64,000 nt of DNA from Acidocella sp. 20-57-95 (GCA_002255575.1 NCAT01000014.1:1-64000); one strand, 5' to 3'. Positions 33,583 through 43,486 are shown, numbered from the stretch's first letter. Notes: a model not told the origin generated them from the letters alone. Numbers and translations are program-made.

Positions 33583-35591
33583 ATGGCAATAATCTCCGCT
33601 TCCACGCCGTGCACGGCGGTACTTTCACCAATATCGGCATGTGCCCCGTTATAGAGCGCGTTGATGTTGGACCCGTGCGAGAAGCGCGGCCAGCGGCCTT
33701 TCGGGGCCAGCGCCACACCCCGCGGTAGCGTTGCGTCCAGATGCAGTTTCATTGTGATGGAATCTTCCTCGTTACGAATCAGCACAAACTTACCTTCGGC
33801 CAGGTTGCGGGCGGCAGCGTCTTGCGGGTGCAAACTGACAGTCGCCTCGCCGAGCTTTTCACGAATTTTTGGGTCGTTGCCGTAGGCGCTATTCATGGTC
33901 CACGGCGATGCCGGGGAAAGCACGCGGAGTTTTTCCCCCGCCGCAGGGTCATCGGCATGGGCAAATGGCAAAGCAGGCGCACCGCTTTCCACCGCCTGGG
34001 CAGAGCGAATTTCCACCTTGCCAGATGGCGTGGGGAAGCTGCCACCTGCAAACGGCACCACGATGTTTTTTGAATAATCCTGCGTGCCAGCAGCCACGAG
34101 TTCAGCGAAACTTGCAGCGACTTTGGTTTCCGCCACCAGTTGGTCCAGCATTTGCGCGTCAGTTTCATAAAGCGCGGGCGCAGTCAGCCCCATGGCGCGG
34201 GCCAGGCGCCGGAAAATCTCCTGGTTCGGAAGCGCGTTGCCCATCGGTTCGCTGGCTTTCACTTGCGCGCTGACGGTGAGGTTGAAATAGGGCAGCACCA
34301 GATCATCAAATTCTAAAAAGCTCGCAGCCGGTAAAATCCAGTCGGCATAGTCAGTGGTGTCGGTTGAGAATAAATCGAGGCACACATGCAACAAATCTTC
34401 CCGTACCAGTGATTGCCGCAGCATCGCCTGGCGCGGCGAAGAGGCTAGAATATTATTGTTCCAGCACAGCAACGCTGAAGCGCGTGCGGGGTCGGCCAAA
34501 ACCTCGGCGAGATCGAGATGCGAAACCGAGGGCGCACCGTTCGGCCCGGCCAGATGCGCGCCTGTCAGCCGCGCCATATCCACACCGCGCGTGGCCGGAC
34601 CATTCAAATAGCAAAGCCCGGCATCTGTCTTGGCCAGATTACCTGTCACCGCCGCGAGTGCCGCCGCGGCGCGAAACACATTGCCGCCTTTGGGCTGGCG
34701 CTGCACGCCTTGGCCGAGCCACAGCAGCGAGGGGCCTGTCGCGTAAAGTTTTGCCGCCTCCTCAATTAAAGCGACCGGCACATCCGTAGCGGCGGATGTC
34801 CAGGCGGGCGTGGCTTTTGCAACCTCCGCCGCAAGGTCGTCCCAGCCTAGCACATGGTCCGCGATGAAATCCGTATCCAGCAGCCCATCGCGCGTGGCGA
34901 TATGCATAAACCCAAACGCCAAAGCGGCATCCGAACCGGGGCGCAGCTGCAAATGCAGATGCGCGCGTTCGGCTGTTGGGTGGCGGATCGGGTCGATCAC
35001 GATAATCTTGCCCGGCGCTTCCGCCAGCCAGTGTTTATGCATATGCGGCGCACTGGCGAACGGGTTGGCACCCCATACCACGATGCACGCCGCATGGGCG
35101 GCAGCGCGCGGGTCAAACCCGGTGCAGCTATCCCCCAGGGTCCAGTTCAGCGCCACATGGCCGGCTTTGTTGCACACGGAATCCGGGTCCACTTCGGTGG
35201 CCCCGATGGCGTTGAAAAACCGCATCCCAAAGCTGCCGGCCAGCATCGCCACGGTGCCGGTGTAATGGGTGTGTAGAATTTTGGCAGGGTTTTCAGCACG
35301 GATGGCATTTAACCGGGCCGCGATATCGCGCAGCGCCTCATCCCATGTCGCGGGCGCAAACTTGCCCTCACCCTTGTTGCCAATGCGCTTCAGGGGCGTG
35401 GTCAGCCGCGCCGTCTCGTCCCGCCAGATGCCATTATAGGCCAATGCACATTTGCCGCACAAAGCCCCGCGTGCGACCGGGTGCTCAGCATCCCCCAGCA
35501 CTTTGGTGATGGCGCCATCATGCTTCACCACCGCAATGCCGCAAGCATCGTAACAGTCGCGCGGGCAGGTGGTCTTGATGATCTCACGCAT
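33579..35591 (-). CDS. molybdopterin-dependent oxidoreductase with [4Fe-4S] cluster
   Basis: 670 residues. The N-terminal cluster motif is TTCPRDCYDACGI...GALCGKCALAYNG (C-x3-C-x3-C, then C) as in the DMSO reductase family. Then come the bis-MGD-binding domains (VVWGANPFASAPHMHKH, IVIDPIRHPTAERAHLHLQL, LGQGVQRQPKGGNVFRAAAAL) and the molydopterin-binding C-terminal domain (RVLSPASPWTMNSAYGND, VSLHPQDAAARNL). No signal peptide or twin-arginine motif is visible, so it should be cytoplasmic. Substrate unknown. It heads the operon; its stop overlaps the amidotransferase start. MobA at 42797 could serve its cofactor. Confidence 0.9.
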   Translation of the reverse strand: MREIIKTTCPRDCYDACGIAVVKHDGAITKVLGDAEHPVARGALCGKCALAYNGIWRDETARLTTPLKRIGNKGEGKFAPATWDEALRDIAARLNAIRAENPAKILHTHYTGTVAMLAGSFGMRFFNAIGATEVDPDSVCNKAGHVALNWTLGDSCTGFDPRAAAHAACIVVWGANPFASAPHMHKHWLAEAPGKIIVIDPIRHPTAERAHLHLQLRPGSDAALAFGFMHIATRDGLLDTDFIADHVLGWDDLAAEVAKATPAWTSAATDVPVALIEEAAKLYATGPSLLWLGQGVQRQPKGGNVFRAAAALAAVTGNLAKTDAGLCYLNGPATRGVDMARLTGAHLAGPNGAPSVSHLDLAEVLADPARASALLCWNNNILASSPRQAMLRQSLVREDLLHVCLDLFSTDTTDYADWILPAASFLEFDDLVLPYFNLTVSAQVKASEPMGNALPNQEIFRRLARAMGLTAPALYETDAQMLDQLVAETKVAASFAELVAAGTQDYSKNIVVPFAGGSFPTPSGKVEIRSAQAVESGAPALPFAHADDPAAGEKLRVLSPASPWTMNSAYGNDPKIREKLGEATVSLHPQDAAARNLAEGKFVLIRNEEDSITMKLHLDATLPRGVALAPKGRWPRFSHGSNINALYNGAHADIGESTAVHGVEAEIIAI

Positions 35592-35738
35592 CGCACGGCG
35601 CTCCGGGTAATTTCCTGCTCATAAAATTAGTATCTTACTGAGAATTTTTGGTTCGGGAAGGGCTTTATTCAGGCTTTGGCAATGTTTTGCGCCGAGACTG
35701 GGCCGTGTGAGGCATTCGGCAGGAGGGAGGTTGTTGCG

Positions 35739-37535
35739 ATGATCGAGCCTGTCCTGATCCTGGTTTGCGGTTGTCTAGCGTGTTGGGGTCTGTGGCGGGC
35801 GCAGGCGGCGGCGCATCGGGCGGTGCTGGCGCGGTTGCAAGCCGACCACTGGCAATGGAGCCAATCCATGGCGGATGCGATGTTTGACGCGGTGCTGATC
35901 CACCGGCAGGGCGAGGTTTTGGCGATGAACCGCGCCTTGCAGCATCTTTTGGGGTGTGCGGCGTCGGACTGGGTGGGGCGCAATTTTTCCTCTGCTGCGG
36001 TCAGCACCCAAGCCACTGCCCTACGCGCCGAACTCACCGCACCCGGCCCGGTGCTGGTGGAATTTACATTGATCGATGTGAACGAGGCTGAACATCTGGT
36101 CGAAATGCGTAGTCAGGTCATGCTGCATGAAGGGCGGCCCGCCACCATTACCGCGATGCGCGATGTGACCGCCGCGCGGGCGGCAGCGGCGCAAATGCAT
36201 AAATTACTGAACCAGGACCGTCTGACCGGTCTCGCCAACCGGGTGCTGTTCATGCAGCGTCTGGCCGCAGCACTTGAGACCGCCGAGGCGGACCGCACCA
36301 AAATAGCTTTACTATGCCTTGATATCGACCAGTTGAAGGCGGTGAATTTGCAACTTGGCCGGGCACGCGGTGATGTGTTGCTGCGGCAATTGGCCGAGCG
36401 CCTAACGGCCCTGGTGCGCGGCTGCGACGCGGTGGGGCGGCTCAGCGGTGATAAATTCGGGATTATCCAAAACCGCGTGAATGCTGTGGGCCAGGCGATG
36501 AATTTGGCTGCCCGGTTGGAAGCGTCTCTGGCGCGGCCATTTCTGGTGGATGGCCAGATGGTCAAAATCAGCCTGTCGGTTGGGGTCGCACTTTACCCGG
36601 ACCATGCCGCCGCGGCGGAAGACCTGATGCAAGCCTGCAACCGGGCTTTAAAACAGGCTGCCGCCAGCGGTGGCGGGTGCAGCCGGCTGTTCGACCCTGT
36701 GAGCGCGCGTGACCCGTTACAAATAATGGTACCTTTTACCGCCCCCTTCGTGTTGCGGCCCGGCCTGAGTGAACCCCAGCGCCTGACCCAGGATTTGCGC
36801 GGTGCCTTGGCGCGGGGGGAGGTGAGCGTTGAATACCAGCCGGTGTTTCGCGCCGGGGATTTGTCGCTGGCCGGGTTTGAGGCGCTGGCCCGCTGGCATC
36901 ATGAGCATGAAGGCTGGATTGCGCCTTCGGTGTTCATTCCACTGGCGGAGCAGGCTGGGTTGATTGAGGAAATTGGTAGTTTTGTGCTGGCGCAAGCCTG
37001 CAAACGCGCTGCCGCGCATGGTGGGGATGTGGTGATGGCGGTGAATATCTCGCCTGTACAACTGCGCAACCAAAATTTTGCCAAGCAGGTCGCGAGCCTA
37101 TTGCAACGCGCTGGCCTGCCGCCGGCGCGGCTGGAGCTGGAAGTGACCGAGACATTTTTGATCGAACAGGAGGATGTCGCCCGCAATGCGCTGGCGGCTT
37201 TGCGCGATATCGGTGTGGGGTTGGCGCTAGATGATTTTGGCACCGGCTATTCTTCTTTAAGCTATTTATGCGATTTTCCGTTTTCGCGGCTGAAAATTGA
37301 TAAACGCTTCGTGCAGGCGGCGGGGCGCGATGAATCGGCCAAAACAATTATCTGCGCCATTGTCTCACTGGCCAAAAATCTTTGCCTGCAAGTGACTGCC
37401 GAAGGGGTGGAAACGCCCGGGCAGTTGCAATTTCTGCAAGCGCAAGGCTGCCAGCTATTGCAGGGGTTTCTGCTGGGGCGGCCCAGCAAACATATGCGGG
37501 TGGCGTTGGACCCCAGCCTGTTAGCCCTGACCTGA
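35739..37535 (+). CDS. membrane-anchored PAS-GGDEF-EAL protein, degenerate GGDEF
   Basis: 598 residues from ATG 35739 (AGGAGG 12 bases upstream). One N-terminal membrane segment (VLILVCGCLACWGLW), then a PAS-like region (about 45-160), a GGDEF domain (about 165-320) and an EAL domain (about 350-590). The cyclase signature is GRLSGDKFGI instead of GGDEF, so cyclic-di-GMP synthesis is unlikely. The EAL domain has FEALARW, MAVNISPVQL, EVTETFL, DDFGTGYSSL and KIDKRFV, so phosphodiesterase action is likely. The GGDEF domain may instead bind GTP as a regulator. Such proteins shift cells away from surface attachment; a link with the fibre locus is only inference. Confidence 0.92.
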   Translation: MIEPVLILVCGCLACWGLWRAQAAAHRAVLARLQADHWQWSQSMADAMFDAVLIHRQGEVLAMNRALQHLLGCAASDWVGRNFSSAAVSTQATALRAELTAPGPVLVEFTLIDVNEAEHLVEMRSQVMLHEGRPATITAMRDVTAARAAAAQMHKLLNQDRLTGLANRVLFMQRLAAALETAEADRTKIALLCLDIDQLKAVNLQLGRARGDVLLRQLAERLTALVRGCDAVGRLSGDKFGIIQNRVNAVGQAMNLAARLEASLARPFLVDGQMVKISLSVGVALYPDHAAAAEDLMQACNRALKQAAASGGGCSRLFDPVSARDPLQIMVPFTAPFVLRPGLSEPQRLTQDLRGALARGEVSVEYQPVFRAGDLSLAGFEALARWHHEHEGWIAPSVFIPLAEQAGLIEEIGSFVLAQACKRAAAHGGDVVMAVNISPVQLRNQNFAKQVASLLQRAGLPPARLELEVTETFLIEQEDVARNALAALRDIGVGLALDDFGTGYSSLSYLCDFPFSRLKIDKRFVQAAGRDESAKTIICAIVSLAKNLCLQVTAEGVETPGQLQFLQAQGCQLLQGFLLGRPSKHMRVALDPSLLALT

Positions 37536-37602
37536 TTTGCTGCCTTGAAGTTGCGGGCGGTTAGGGCTCAACTGACAGGCCAACCGCGAGTCCCGAAATT
37601 TC

Positions 37603-39336
37603 ATGCCCATCCGCCTGCTCTCCCCCCATACGATCAACCGGATCGCTGCCGGCGAGGTGATCGAGCGTCCGGCGGCGGCCGTGAAGGAGCTGGTGGAAAA
37701 CGCGCTGGATGCCGGGGCGCGCCGCATTGAAGTGATCCTTGTCAGCGGCGGTATTGCCCGCATTGAGGTGATCGATGATGGCAGCGGCATCCCCCAGGGT
37801 GAACTCAGCCTGGCAATTGAACGCCACGCCACCTCCAAGCTGGCTGATGAAACTCTGGTGCGGATTGCAACTCTGGGGTTCCGGGGTGAGGCGCTGCCCA
37901 GCATCGGCGCGGCGGCGAAACTGACCCTGATCAGCCGGCCGAAGGGGCAGGAGTCCGCTTATAAAATTTCAGTGGCAGGCGGGGATGTTATCCCCGTCGC
38001 CCCGGCCTCGGCGCCGCTGGGCACGCGGGCGATTGTTGAGGATTTATTTTACGCCACCCCGGCGCGGCGGAAATTTCTGCGTAAACCGGCAGCCGAAGCC
38101 GATGCGGCGGAGCGCGCCGTATGGCGGTTGGCCCTTGCCGCGCCGCATGTGGCGTTCCGGTTAGTTTCCGATGAACGTGTGATGTTCGACGTGGCCGCCC
38201 AGGATGTGCCCAGCCGGGTGGCGGCGTTGTTCGGGCGGGAAACCGCCGGGGCGATGCTGCCTTTGGAAGCTGAGCGAGATGGCGTGCGGCTGAAGGGCCT
38301 CGCGGGCCCTGCCAGCCTGTCGCGCGCCACCATGGCGTTGCAAAGTTTCGTGGTGAATGGCCGGCCGGTGATCGACCCGCTACTGCGCATGGGGTTGCGC
38401 CTGGCCTACCGGGACGTGATTGCGGTTGGGCGGCATCCGGTGGCAGCGTTATGGCTGGAAGTTCCGCCCGAGGCTTTAGATGTGAATGTGCACCCGGCCA
38501 AGACCGAACTGCGCTTTGCCGATGGCAATGGCGTGCGCAGCCTACTCATCGGCGCGATTGGGCGGTTATTGGAGCGGCCTGTGTCATTGGCCGGTGCGCC
38601 ACCTATAAACGCGCCGCGCCCGCCGCTGACTCTATCCTACGCCATGCCGCGCCCCAATGCCGTTGCACGCGGGTTTGCGGAAACTGAATTGTCGCTGCTG
38701 GCGCCGCCGCAAGTCCGGCAATTTGAACCCGCAATACCGGAAGCCGACCATCCGCTTGGCGCGCCGGTGGCGCAGATACTGGATACCTACGTGCTGGCAG
38801 TGGCGGCGGATGGTAGTTTGGTGATTGTGGACCAGCACGCCGCCCATGAACGCCTAACGGAGGAACGCCTGCGGGCGGAGTTTCAGGCCGGGCGGGTGGC
38901 AAGCCAGCCTTTGTTGCTGCCAGTGGTGGTGGATTTAACGCCCATCGAGGCGGCACGGTTGTTGGGCCAAGCGGATATTCTGCAAAGCCTGGGGCTGGAG
39001 ATTGAAGCCTTCGGCCCTGGTGCCGTGCTGGTGCGCGCGGTTCCCGCCGCCTTGAAGGAGCCTGATGCGGCAGCTTTATTGCGCGACCTGGCAGAAGAGT
39101 TCGCTGAAAGCGAGACGCCGGTTGCGTTGGAAGCCAAGCTCGATGCCGCTTTGGCGCGGCTGGCCTGCCACCGCTCCATCCGCGCTGGGCGGCGCTTGGC
39201 CCCGGCTGAGATGGCGGCGTTGCTGCGGGAGATGGAAGCAACACCACGCGCGGGCACCTGCAGCCACGGCAGGCCGACATTTCTCAAACTTACCCGTGCG
39301 GAGCTGGAGACTATGTTCGGGCGGCGGGGGATTTAG
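37603..39336 (+). CDS. mutL: DNA mismatch repair protein MutL
   Basis: 577 residues. The GHKL ATPase domain shows INRIAAGEVIERPAAAVKEL, VENALDAGA, IDDGSGI, GFRGEALPSIG and GTRAIVEDLFYATPARRKFL. The C-terminal dimer domain has the endonuclease motif DQHAAHERLTEE (DQHA-x2-E-x4-E) and ACHRSI...CSHGRPT, so it is an incising MutL as in bacteria without MutH. It is somewhat shorter than typical 600-residue homologues, in the linker. Single gene on the plus strand, 67 bp after the EAL gene. Confidence 0.95.
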   Translation: MPIRLLSPHTINRIAAGEVIERPAAAVKELVENALDAGARRIEVILVSGGIARIEVIDDGSGIPQGELSLAIERHATSKLADETLVRIATLGFRGEALPSIGAAAKLTLISRPKGQESAYKISVAGGDVIPVAPASAPLGTRAIVEDLFYATPARRKFLRKPAAEADAAERAVWRLALAAPHVAFRLVSDERVMFDVAAQDVPSRVAALFGRETAGAMLPLEAERDGVRLKGLAGPASLSRATMALQSFVVNGRPVIDPLLRMGLRLAYRDVIAVGRHPVAALWLEVPPEALDVNVHPAKTELRFADGNGVRSLLIGAIGRLLERPVSLAGAPPINAPRPPLTLSYAMPRPNAVARGFAETELSLLAPPQVRQFEPAIPEADHPLGAPVAQILDTYVLAVAADGSLVIVDQHAAHERLTEERLRAEFQAGRVASQPLLLPVVVDLTPIEAARLLGQADILQSLGLEIEAFGPGAVLVRAVPAALKEPDAAALLRDLAEEFAESETPVALEAKLDAALARLACHRSIRAGRRLAPAEMAALLREMEATPRAGTCSHGRPTFLKLTRAELETMFGRRGI

Positions 39337-39407
39337 CCAACGTAACCAGCCGCGGTATCCCTCCGGCGGGTTTGACGGTTTCATATTATTTCTATATATC
39401 TGGAATT

Positions 39408-40289
39408 ATGGAATCATTAGACGCTATTGCCGTCTTGGCCGCCCTCGCACAGGAAACTAGGCTGGAGGTATTTCGTTCGCTCGTGCGGGCAGAACCGGAC
39501 GGTGTGGCAGCGGGAGATTTAGCGCGGGCGTTGAACGTACCTGCCAACACCATGTCCACCCATCTGGCGGTACTAACGCGGGCCGGGCTAGTGAGCAGCC
39601 GGCGCGATCGCCGTTCGATTATTTATCGCGCCGATATGTCCAAGTTGCGCGCGCTGACATTGTTTCTGGCGGCAGATTGCTGTGGCGGCAACGCTGATTT
39701 ATGCGCGCCGCTGGTGGCAGATTTAATCCCTTGCTGCGCTGAAGAAAGGAGAGGTTTCGTGCCTGATAGAATTTATAACGTGATGTTTCTATGCACCGGC
39801 AATTCGGCCCGCTCGATCATGGCGGAGGCTATTTTGCAGCGCGATGGCAATGGTCATTTCCGCGCTTTTTCAGCCGGCAGCTACCCGAATGGCAAGGTTA
39901 ACCCATTCGCGCTGAAAGTGTTGGAAAGTTACGGCTATCCAGCGCTAGGGGCTCGTTCAAAAAGTTGGGATGAGTTTTCCGGCCCGGATGCGCCAGTGAT
40001 GGATTTTGTATTTACCGTATGTGACAATGCAGCCGGTGAGGTCTGCCCGATCTGGCCGGGCCACCCGATGACCGCGCATTGGGGCATTGATGACCCGGCG
40101 GCGATACAGGGGCCGGATATTGAAAAGGAGAGAGCCTTCGTGCAAGCGTTTAAATATTTGCGCACGCGCATTGGTGTATTCCTCAGCCTACCATTGGCAA
40201 GCATTGACAAAATGGCGCTCGGCAACCGGCTGCGTGAGATTGGCAAGCTTGATGGTGCATCAACGCGTTTAACAGGAGCTGCCGAATGA
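39408..40289 (+). CDS. ArsR repressor fused to LMW-phosphatase-type arsenate reductase
   Basis: 293 residues from ATG 39408. Residues 1-95 are an ArsR winged helix: LAALAQETRLEVFRSLVRAE, GDLARALNVPANTMSTHLAV, LTRAGLVSSRRDRRSIIYRA. A Cys-rich linker (DCCGGNADLC...PCCAEE) may sense As(III). Residues about 120-280 are a low-molecular-weight phosphatase arsenate reductase with the P-loop VMFLCTGNSARSIMAEAIL (C-x5-R) and the later Asp in SGPDAPVMDFVFTVCD. One polypeptide thus both represses the operon and reduces As(V). It starts the ars operon; its stop overlaps the next arsC by 4 bp. Confidence 0.92.
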   Translation: MESLDAIAVLAALAQETRLEVFRSLVRAEPDGVAAGDLARALNVPANTMSTHLAVLTRAGLVSSRRDRRSIIYRADMSKLRALTLFLAADCCGGNADLCAPLVADLIPCCAEERRGFVPDRIYNVMFLCTGNSARSIMAEAILQRDGNGHFRAFSAGSYPNGKVNPFALKVLESYGYPALGARSKSWDEFSGPDAPVMDFVFTVCDNAAGEVCPIWPGHPMTAHWGIDDPAAIQGPDIEKERAFVQAFKYLRTRIGVFLSLPLASIDKMALGNRLREIGKLDGASTRLTGAAE

Positions 40290-40717
40290 CCGCCCCGAAT
40301 GTGATCATTTATTTCAATCCAAACTGTGGGACAGCGCGCAATGTGCTGGCGATGATCCGCAATGCCGGGATCGAGCCGCAGATTATTGAATATCTGAAAA
40401 CCCCGCCCTCGCGCGAGGTGTTACGGCAATTATCGGTGCGTGCTGGTGTTACCATTCGCGACTGGTTGCGCGAGAAGGACACGCCCTACGCGGCGTTAGG
40501 GCTGGATAATACGGCGCTCAGCGATGACGAGTTGCTCGATGCAATTGCATCGCACCCGATTTTATTGAACCGCCCGATTGTGGTGACGCCGTTGGGCGTG
40601 CGGCTGTGCCGGCCTTCGGAATTGGTGTTGGATTTCCTGCCAGCACCGCAGCGCGGCGCTTTCACCAAGGAAGATGGTGAAGCCGTTGTGAATGCTGAAG
40701 GGCAGCACGTTCTGTAA
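40286..40717 (+). CDS. arsC: arsenate reductase, glutaredoxin-coupled type
   Basis: 143 residues. It belongs to the thioredoxin-fold ArsC/Spx family: IIYFNPNCGTARNVLAMIRN holds the catalytic Cys, IIEYLKTPPSREVLRQL follows, and the arsenate-binding Arg lies in NRPIVVTPLGVRLCRPSE. It uses glutathione and glutaredoxin, unlike the phosphatase-type domain in the upstream fusion, so the operon codes for two unrelated arsenate reductases. ATGA overlap upstream. Confidence 0.95.
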   Translation: MTAPNVIIYFNPNCGTARNVLAMIRNAGIEPQIIEYLKTPPSREVLRQLSVRAGVTIRDWLREKDTPYAALGLDNTALSDDELLDAIASHPILLNRPIVVTPLGVRLCRPSELVLDFLPAPQRGAFTKEDGEAVVNAEGQHVL

Positions 40718-40840
40718 AAAACCAACACGAATCGCAAGCACTAAGACGCGGCCGGCAGCGATCCGTCTTGCAAGGCAAAGATGGATTGCTGCGCCACAAG
40801 ACCATGTTGCTTGCCATAACCCAATAGGTTCATCTCATAT

Positions 40841-42133
40841 ATGCTCGCTCTCCTGATTTTTCTTGTCACACTCGTCTTTGTCATCTGGCAGCCTCGCGGC
40901 TTGGGGATTGGGTGGAGTGCGATGGGCGGCGCAGTGTTGGCGCTGGCCACGGGCGTTGTGCATCTCCATGATATCAGCGCGGTCTGGCATATTGTGTGGG
41001 ATGCCACCTTCACGTTTGTTGCCTTGATTATTATTTCATTATTGCTCGATGAAGCTGGGTTTTTTGAATGGGCGGCGCTGCATGTGGCGCGCTGGGGCGC
41101 TGGCCGTGGGCGGTTGCTGTTTCCACTGGTGGTGGTTCTCGGCGGCTTCGTCTCCGCAGTGTTTGCCAATGATGGCGCGGCGTTGTTGCTCACCCCCATT
41201 ATGGTAGCGATTTTACTGCGGTTGAATTTTACCCCTGTGCAGACCCTCGCTTTTGTGGTGGCGACCGGTTTTGTGGCCGATACCACCAGCTTGCCGCTGA
41301 TTATCTCGAATCTCGTGAATATTGTCAGCGCCAATTATTTTAATATCACCTTTAACCGCTACGCGCTGGTGATGGTGCCGGTGGATATCGTCTCACTGGC
41401 CGCAACTTTGCTGGTATTATGGCTGTATTTTATCCGTGACGTGCCGACGCAATACGACCTTAGCAATATTGAAGATCCGGCGCAGGCCATCCGTGATCGT
41501 GCGATATTTAAAGCGGCGTTTCCGATGCTGGCGGTGTTGCTGATCGCGTATTTTGTGTTTGCGCCGCTCGGTGTACCGGTGTCGGTTGTCACCTGCGCGG
41601 GCGCGGGTGTTTTGCTGGTGCTCGCCGCGCGTGGTCATGTCATTTCAGTGAATAAAGTTTTGCGTGGGGCGCCCTGGCAGATCGTGATTTTCTCGCTCGG
41701 CATGTATCTGGTGGTCTATGGGCTGCGCAATGCCGGGCTGACAGGCTATCTCGCCCATGGGTTGGAATGGCTGAGCGGGCAGGGTGATATGGCGGCGACC
41801 ATCGGTACCGGCTTTGGTGCAGCGCTACTCTCCTCAGTAATGAATAATATGCCGGGTGTACTGGTGGGCACATTATCGATCGAGCAGGCCACCAAACTTC
41901 CTGTTTTGACCAAGGAATTGATGATTTACGCCAACATCATTGGGTGCGACTTGGGGCCAAAATTCACCCCCATTGGCAGCCTGGCAACCTTGCTGTGGCT
42001 GGAAATTCTGGGCCGGAAAAATATCACCATATCCTGGGGCCAGTACATGAAAGTGGGGCTCGCGATCACCCCGCCGGTGTTGCTGATCGTGCTGGTCTCA
42101 TTGGTGTTATGGTTGAAGGTGTTGGGCGCATGA
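40841..42133 (+). CDS. arsB: arsenite efflux permease ArsB
   Basis: 430 residues, with about 11-12 membrane segments. [23 protein letters not shown] at the start, [47 protein letters not shown] and the C-terminal [20 protein letters not shown] are standard ArsB (ion-transporter superfamily) features. It exports As(OH)3 or arsenite. No arsA ATPase gene is present, so export should be driven by the membrane potential. Its stop overlaps arsH by 4 bp; 123 bp lie before its start. Confidence 0.95.
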   Translation: MLALLIFLVTLVFVIWQPRGLGIGWSAMGGAVLALATGVVHLHDISAVWHIVWDATFTFVALIIISLLLDEAGFFEWAALHVARWGAGRGRLLFPLVVVLGGFVSAVFANDGAALLLTPIMVAILLRLNFTPVQTLAFVVATGFVADTTSLPLIISNLVNIVSANYFNITFNRYALVMVPVDIVSLAATLLVLWLYFIRDVPTQYDLSNIEDPAQAIRDRAIFKAAFPMLAVLLIAYFVFAPLGVPVSVVTCAGAGVLLVLAARGHVISVNKVLRGAPWQIVIFSLGMYLVVYGLRNAGLTGYLAHGLEWLSGQGDMAATIGTGFGAALLSSVMNNMPGVLVGTLSIEQATKLPVLTKELMIYANIIGCDLGPKFTPIGSLATLLWLEILGRKNITISWGQYMKVGLAITPPVLLIVLVSLVLWLKVLGA

Positions 42134-42819
42134 GCTTACCGAATTTACAATCAGGCTTGCTGGCAGCGCCAGATTTGCAGCGTCTGGAACCAACCGGCCG
42201 CGCCACCCATCAGCCACGCATTCTGCTGCTTTTTGGTTCGCTGCGCGAGGTTTCCTACAGCCGCTTGCTGGTGGCAGAAGCGGCACGGTTGCTGGAATTT
42301 ATGGGCGCTGAGACGAAAATTTTTGATCCGCATGAGTTGCCGGTGGCGGGCTCTGTGCCGAAAACCCACCCCAAGGTGCAGGAATTGCGGGCACTCTCGC
42401 TGTGGTCTGAAGGTCAGGTTTGGTGCAGCCCGGAAATGCATGGCGCCATTACAGGGGTTTTCAAAAACCAGATTGACTGGCTACCGCTTGAAGAAGGCTC
42501 TATTCGCCCCACCCAGGGCCGCACATTGGCCGTGTTGCAGGTCTCCGGCGGGTCGCAAAGTTTCAATGCTGTGAATACATTACGCCTGCTAGGGCGCTGG
42601 ATGCGGATGTTTACCATTCCGAACCAATCCAGCGTGCCGATGGCCTATACGCAGTTTGAGGCTGATGGCCGGATGAAGCCCGGACCACTTTACGACCGGC
42701 TGGTGGATGTGATGGAAGAACTACTGCGCTTTACGTGGCTGTTGCGCGACCGGGCCGATTATCTGGTGGACCGCTACAGCGAGCGTAAAGCCAATTTCAA
42801 ATTACCGGATGCGATGTAG
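42130..42819 (+). CDS. arsH: NADPH-dependent FMN reductase ArsH
   Basis: 229 residues from ATG 42130 overlapping the arsB stop. Flavodoxin-like fold: [25 protein letters not shown] binds FMN phosphate, [20 protein letters not shown] is the family mark, and [23 protein letters not shown] follows. ArsH oxidises trivalent methyl- or organoarsenicals and can reduce other substrates. Last gene of the ars operon. Its end overlaps the convergent mobA by 23 bp. Confidence 0.95.
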   Translation: MSLPNLQSGLLAAPDLQRLEPTGRATHQPRILLLFGSLREVSYSRLLVAEAARLLEFMGAETKIFDPHELPVAGSVPKTHPKVQELRALSLWSEGQVWCSPEMHGAITGVFKNQIDWLPLEEGSIRPTQGRTLAVLQVSGGSQSFNAVNTLRLLGRWMRMFTIPNQSSVPMAYTQFEADGRMKPGPLYDRLVDVMEELLRFTWLLRDRADYLVDRYSERKANFKLPDAM

Positions 42820-43372
42820 CAGCGGCTAAATCTTCCGGTGTGTTGATGTTCAAAAACGGGTCGGTTGGTGCGTTGAAATTGACTTGCCGGGCACGGATAA
42901 GCTTCAGGAAATCCCGCACCTTATATTGGCCGTCCGGCTCAAGGAAGCGTTCCAGCATTGGCAGCACCGCCGCCGGCCATAATGCCACCAAATGATGCTG
43001 GCGGCCCTGATAGCAGGCAACCGTCGGCGCGGGGGTTAGCCGTGCCGCAAGATTATCTGGGATAAAGGGTGTATCCACCGGCACGGTGAGCAACGCTGTC
43101 GCACCAATATCCATCGCCCAGGTCAGCCCCGCTGCAACGCCGGCCAGCGGGCCCTTGCCGGCGAGCAGGTCGGGCAGCACGGGCAGCCCGAACCCGTCAA
43201 ACCGGGTGGCATCCCCATTGGCGCTGATGGCGATGTTTGGCACCTGGGGGGTGAGCCGGGTGAGCAGATGGGAGATCAGGGGCTGACCGTTCAGCATCAC
43301 GAAAGCTTTATCAGCACCAGCCAGGCGGGTGCCAAGGCCACCAGCCAGAATAAGGGCGGCTATTTGTGACAC
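42797..43372 (-). CDS. mobA: molybdenum cofactor guanylyltransferase MobA
   Basis: 191 residues. Nucleotidyltransferase start [22 protein letters not shown] (LAGGxxxRxGxxK pattern), then [19 protein letters not shown]. It joins GMP to molybdopterin to give the MGD form required by DMSO-reductase-family enzymes such as the one at 33579. The gene stands alone between arsH and tRNA-His. Confidence 0.92.
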   Translation of the reverse strand: MSQIAALILAGGLGTRLAGADKAFVMLNGQPLISHLLTRLTPQVPNIAISANGDATRFDGFGLPVLPDLLAGKGPLAGVAAGLTWAMDIGATALLTVPVDTPFIPDNLAARLTPAPTVACYQGRQHHLVALWPAAVLPMLERFLEPDGQYKVRDFLKLIRARQVNFNAPTDPFLNINTPEDLAAATSHPVI

Positions 43373-43375
43373 GGG

Positions 43376-43420
43376 AAACTGGGGCGAACGAAAATGGGGC
43401 GAAGGAAACTGGGGCGAACG
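43376..43420 (-). repeat. three 15-bp tandem copies of the tRNA-His 3' end
   Basis: Units 43376-43390 and 43406-43420 are identical (AAACTGGGGCGAACG) and 43391-43405 differs at two positions. The last unit contains the 3' acceptor strand and CCA of tRNA-His, so the other two are duplications of that end, downstream of the tRNA. Probably slippage or the trace of insertion events. Confidence 0.8.
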
Positions 43421-43486
43421 ACGGGGATCGAACCCGCGACAACCGGTACCACAAACCGGCGCTCTACCAACTGAGCTACGTCCGCC
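43410..43486 (-). tRNA. tRNA-His (anticodon GTG)
   Basis: Cloverleaf on the minus strand with 5' GGCGGACG, D-arm AGCTCAGTTGGTAGAGC, anticodon loop TTTGTGG, T-arm GGTTCGATCC and encoded CCA. The extra G-1 pairs with C73, the identity mark of tRNA-His, giving an 8-bp acceptor stem. Confidence 0.96.
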
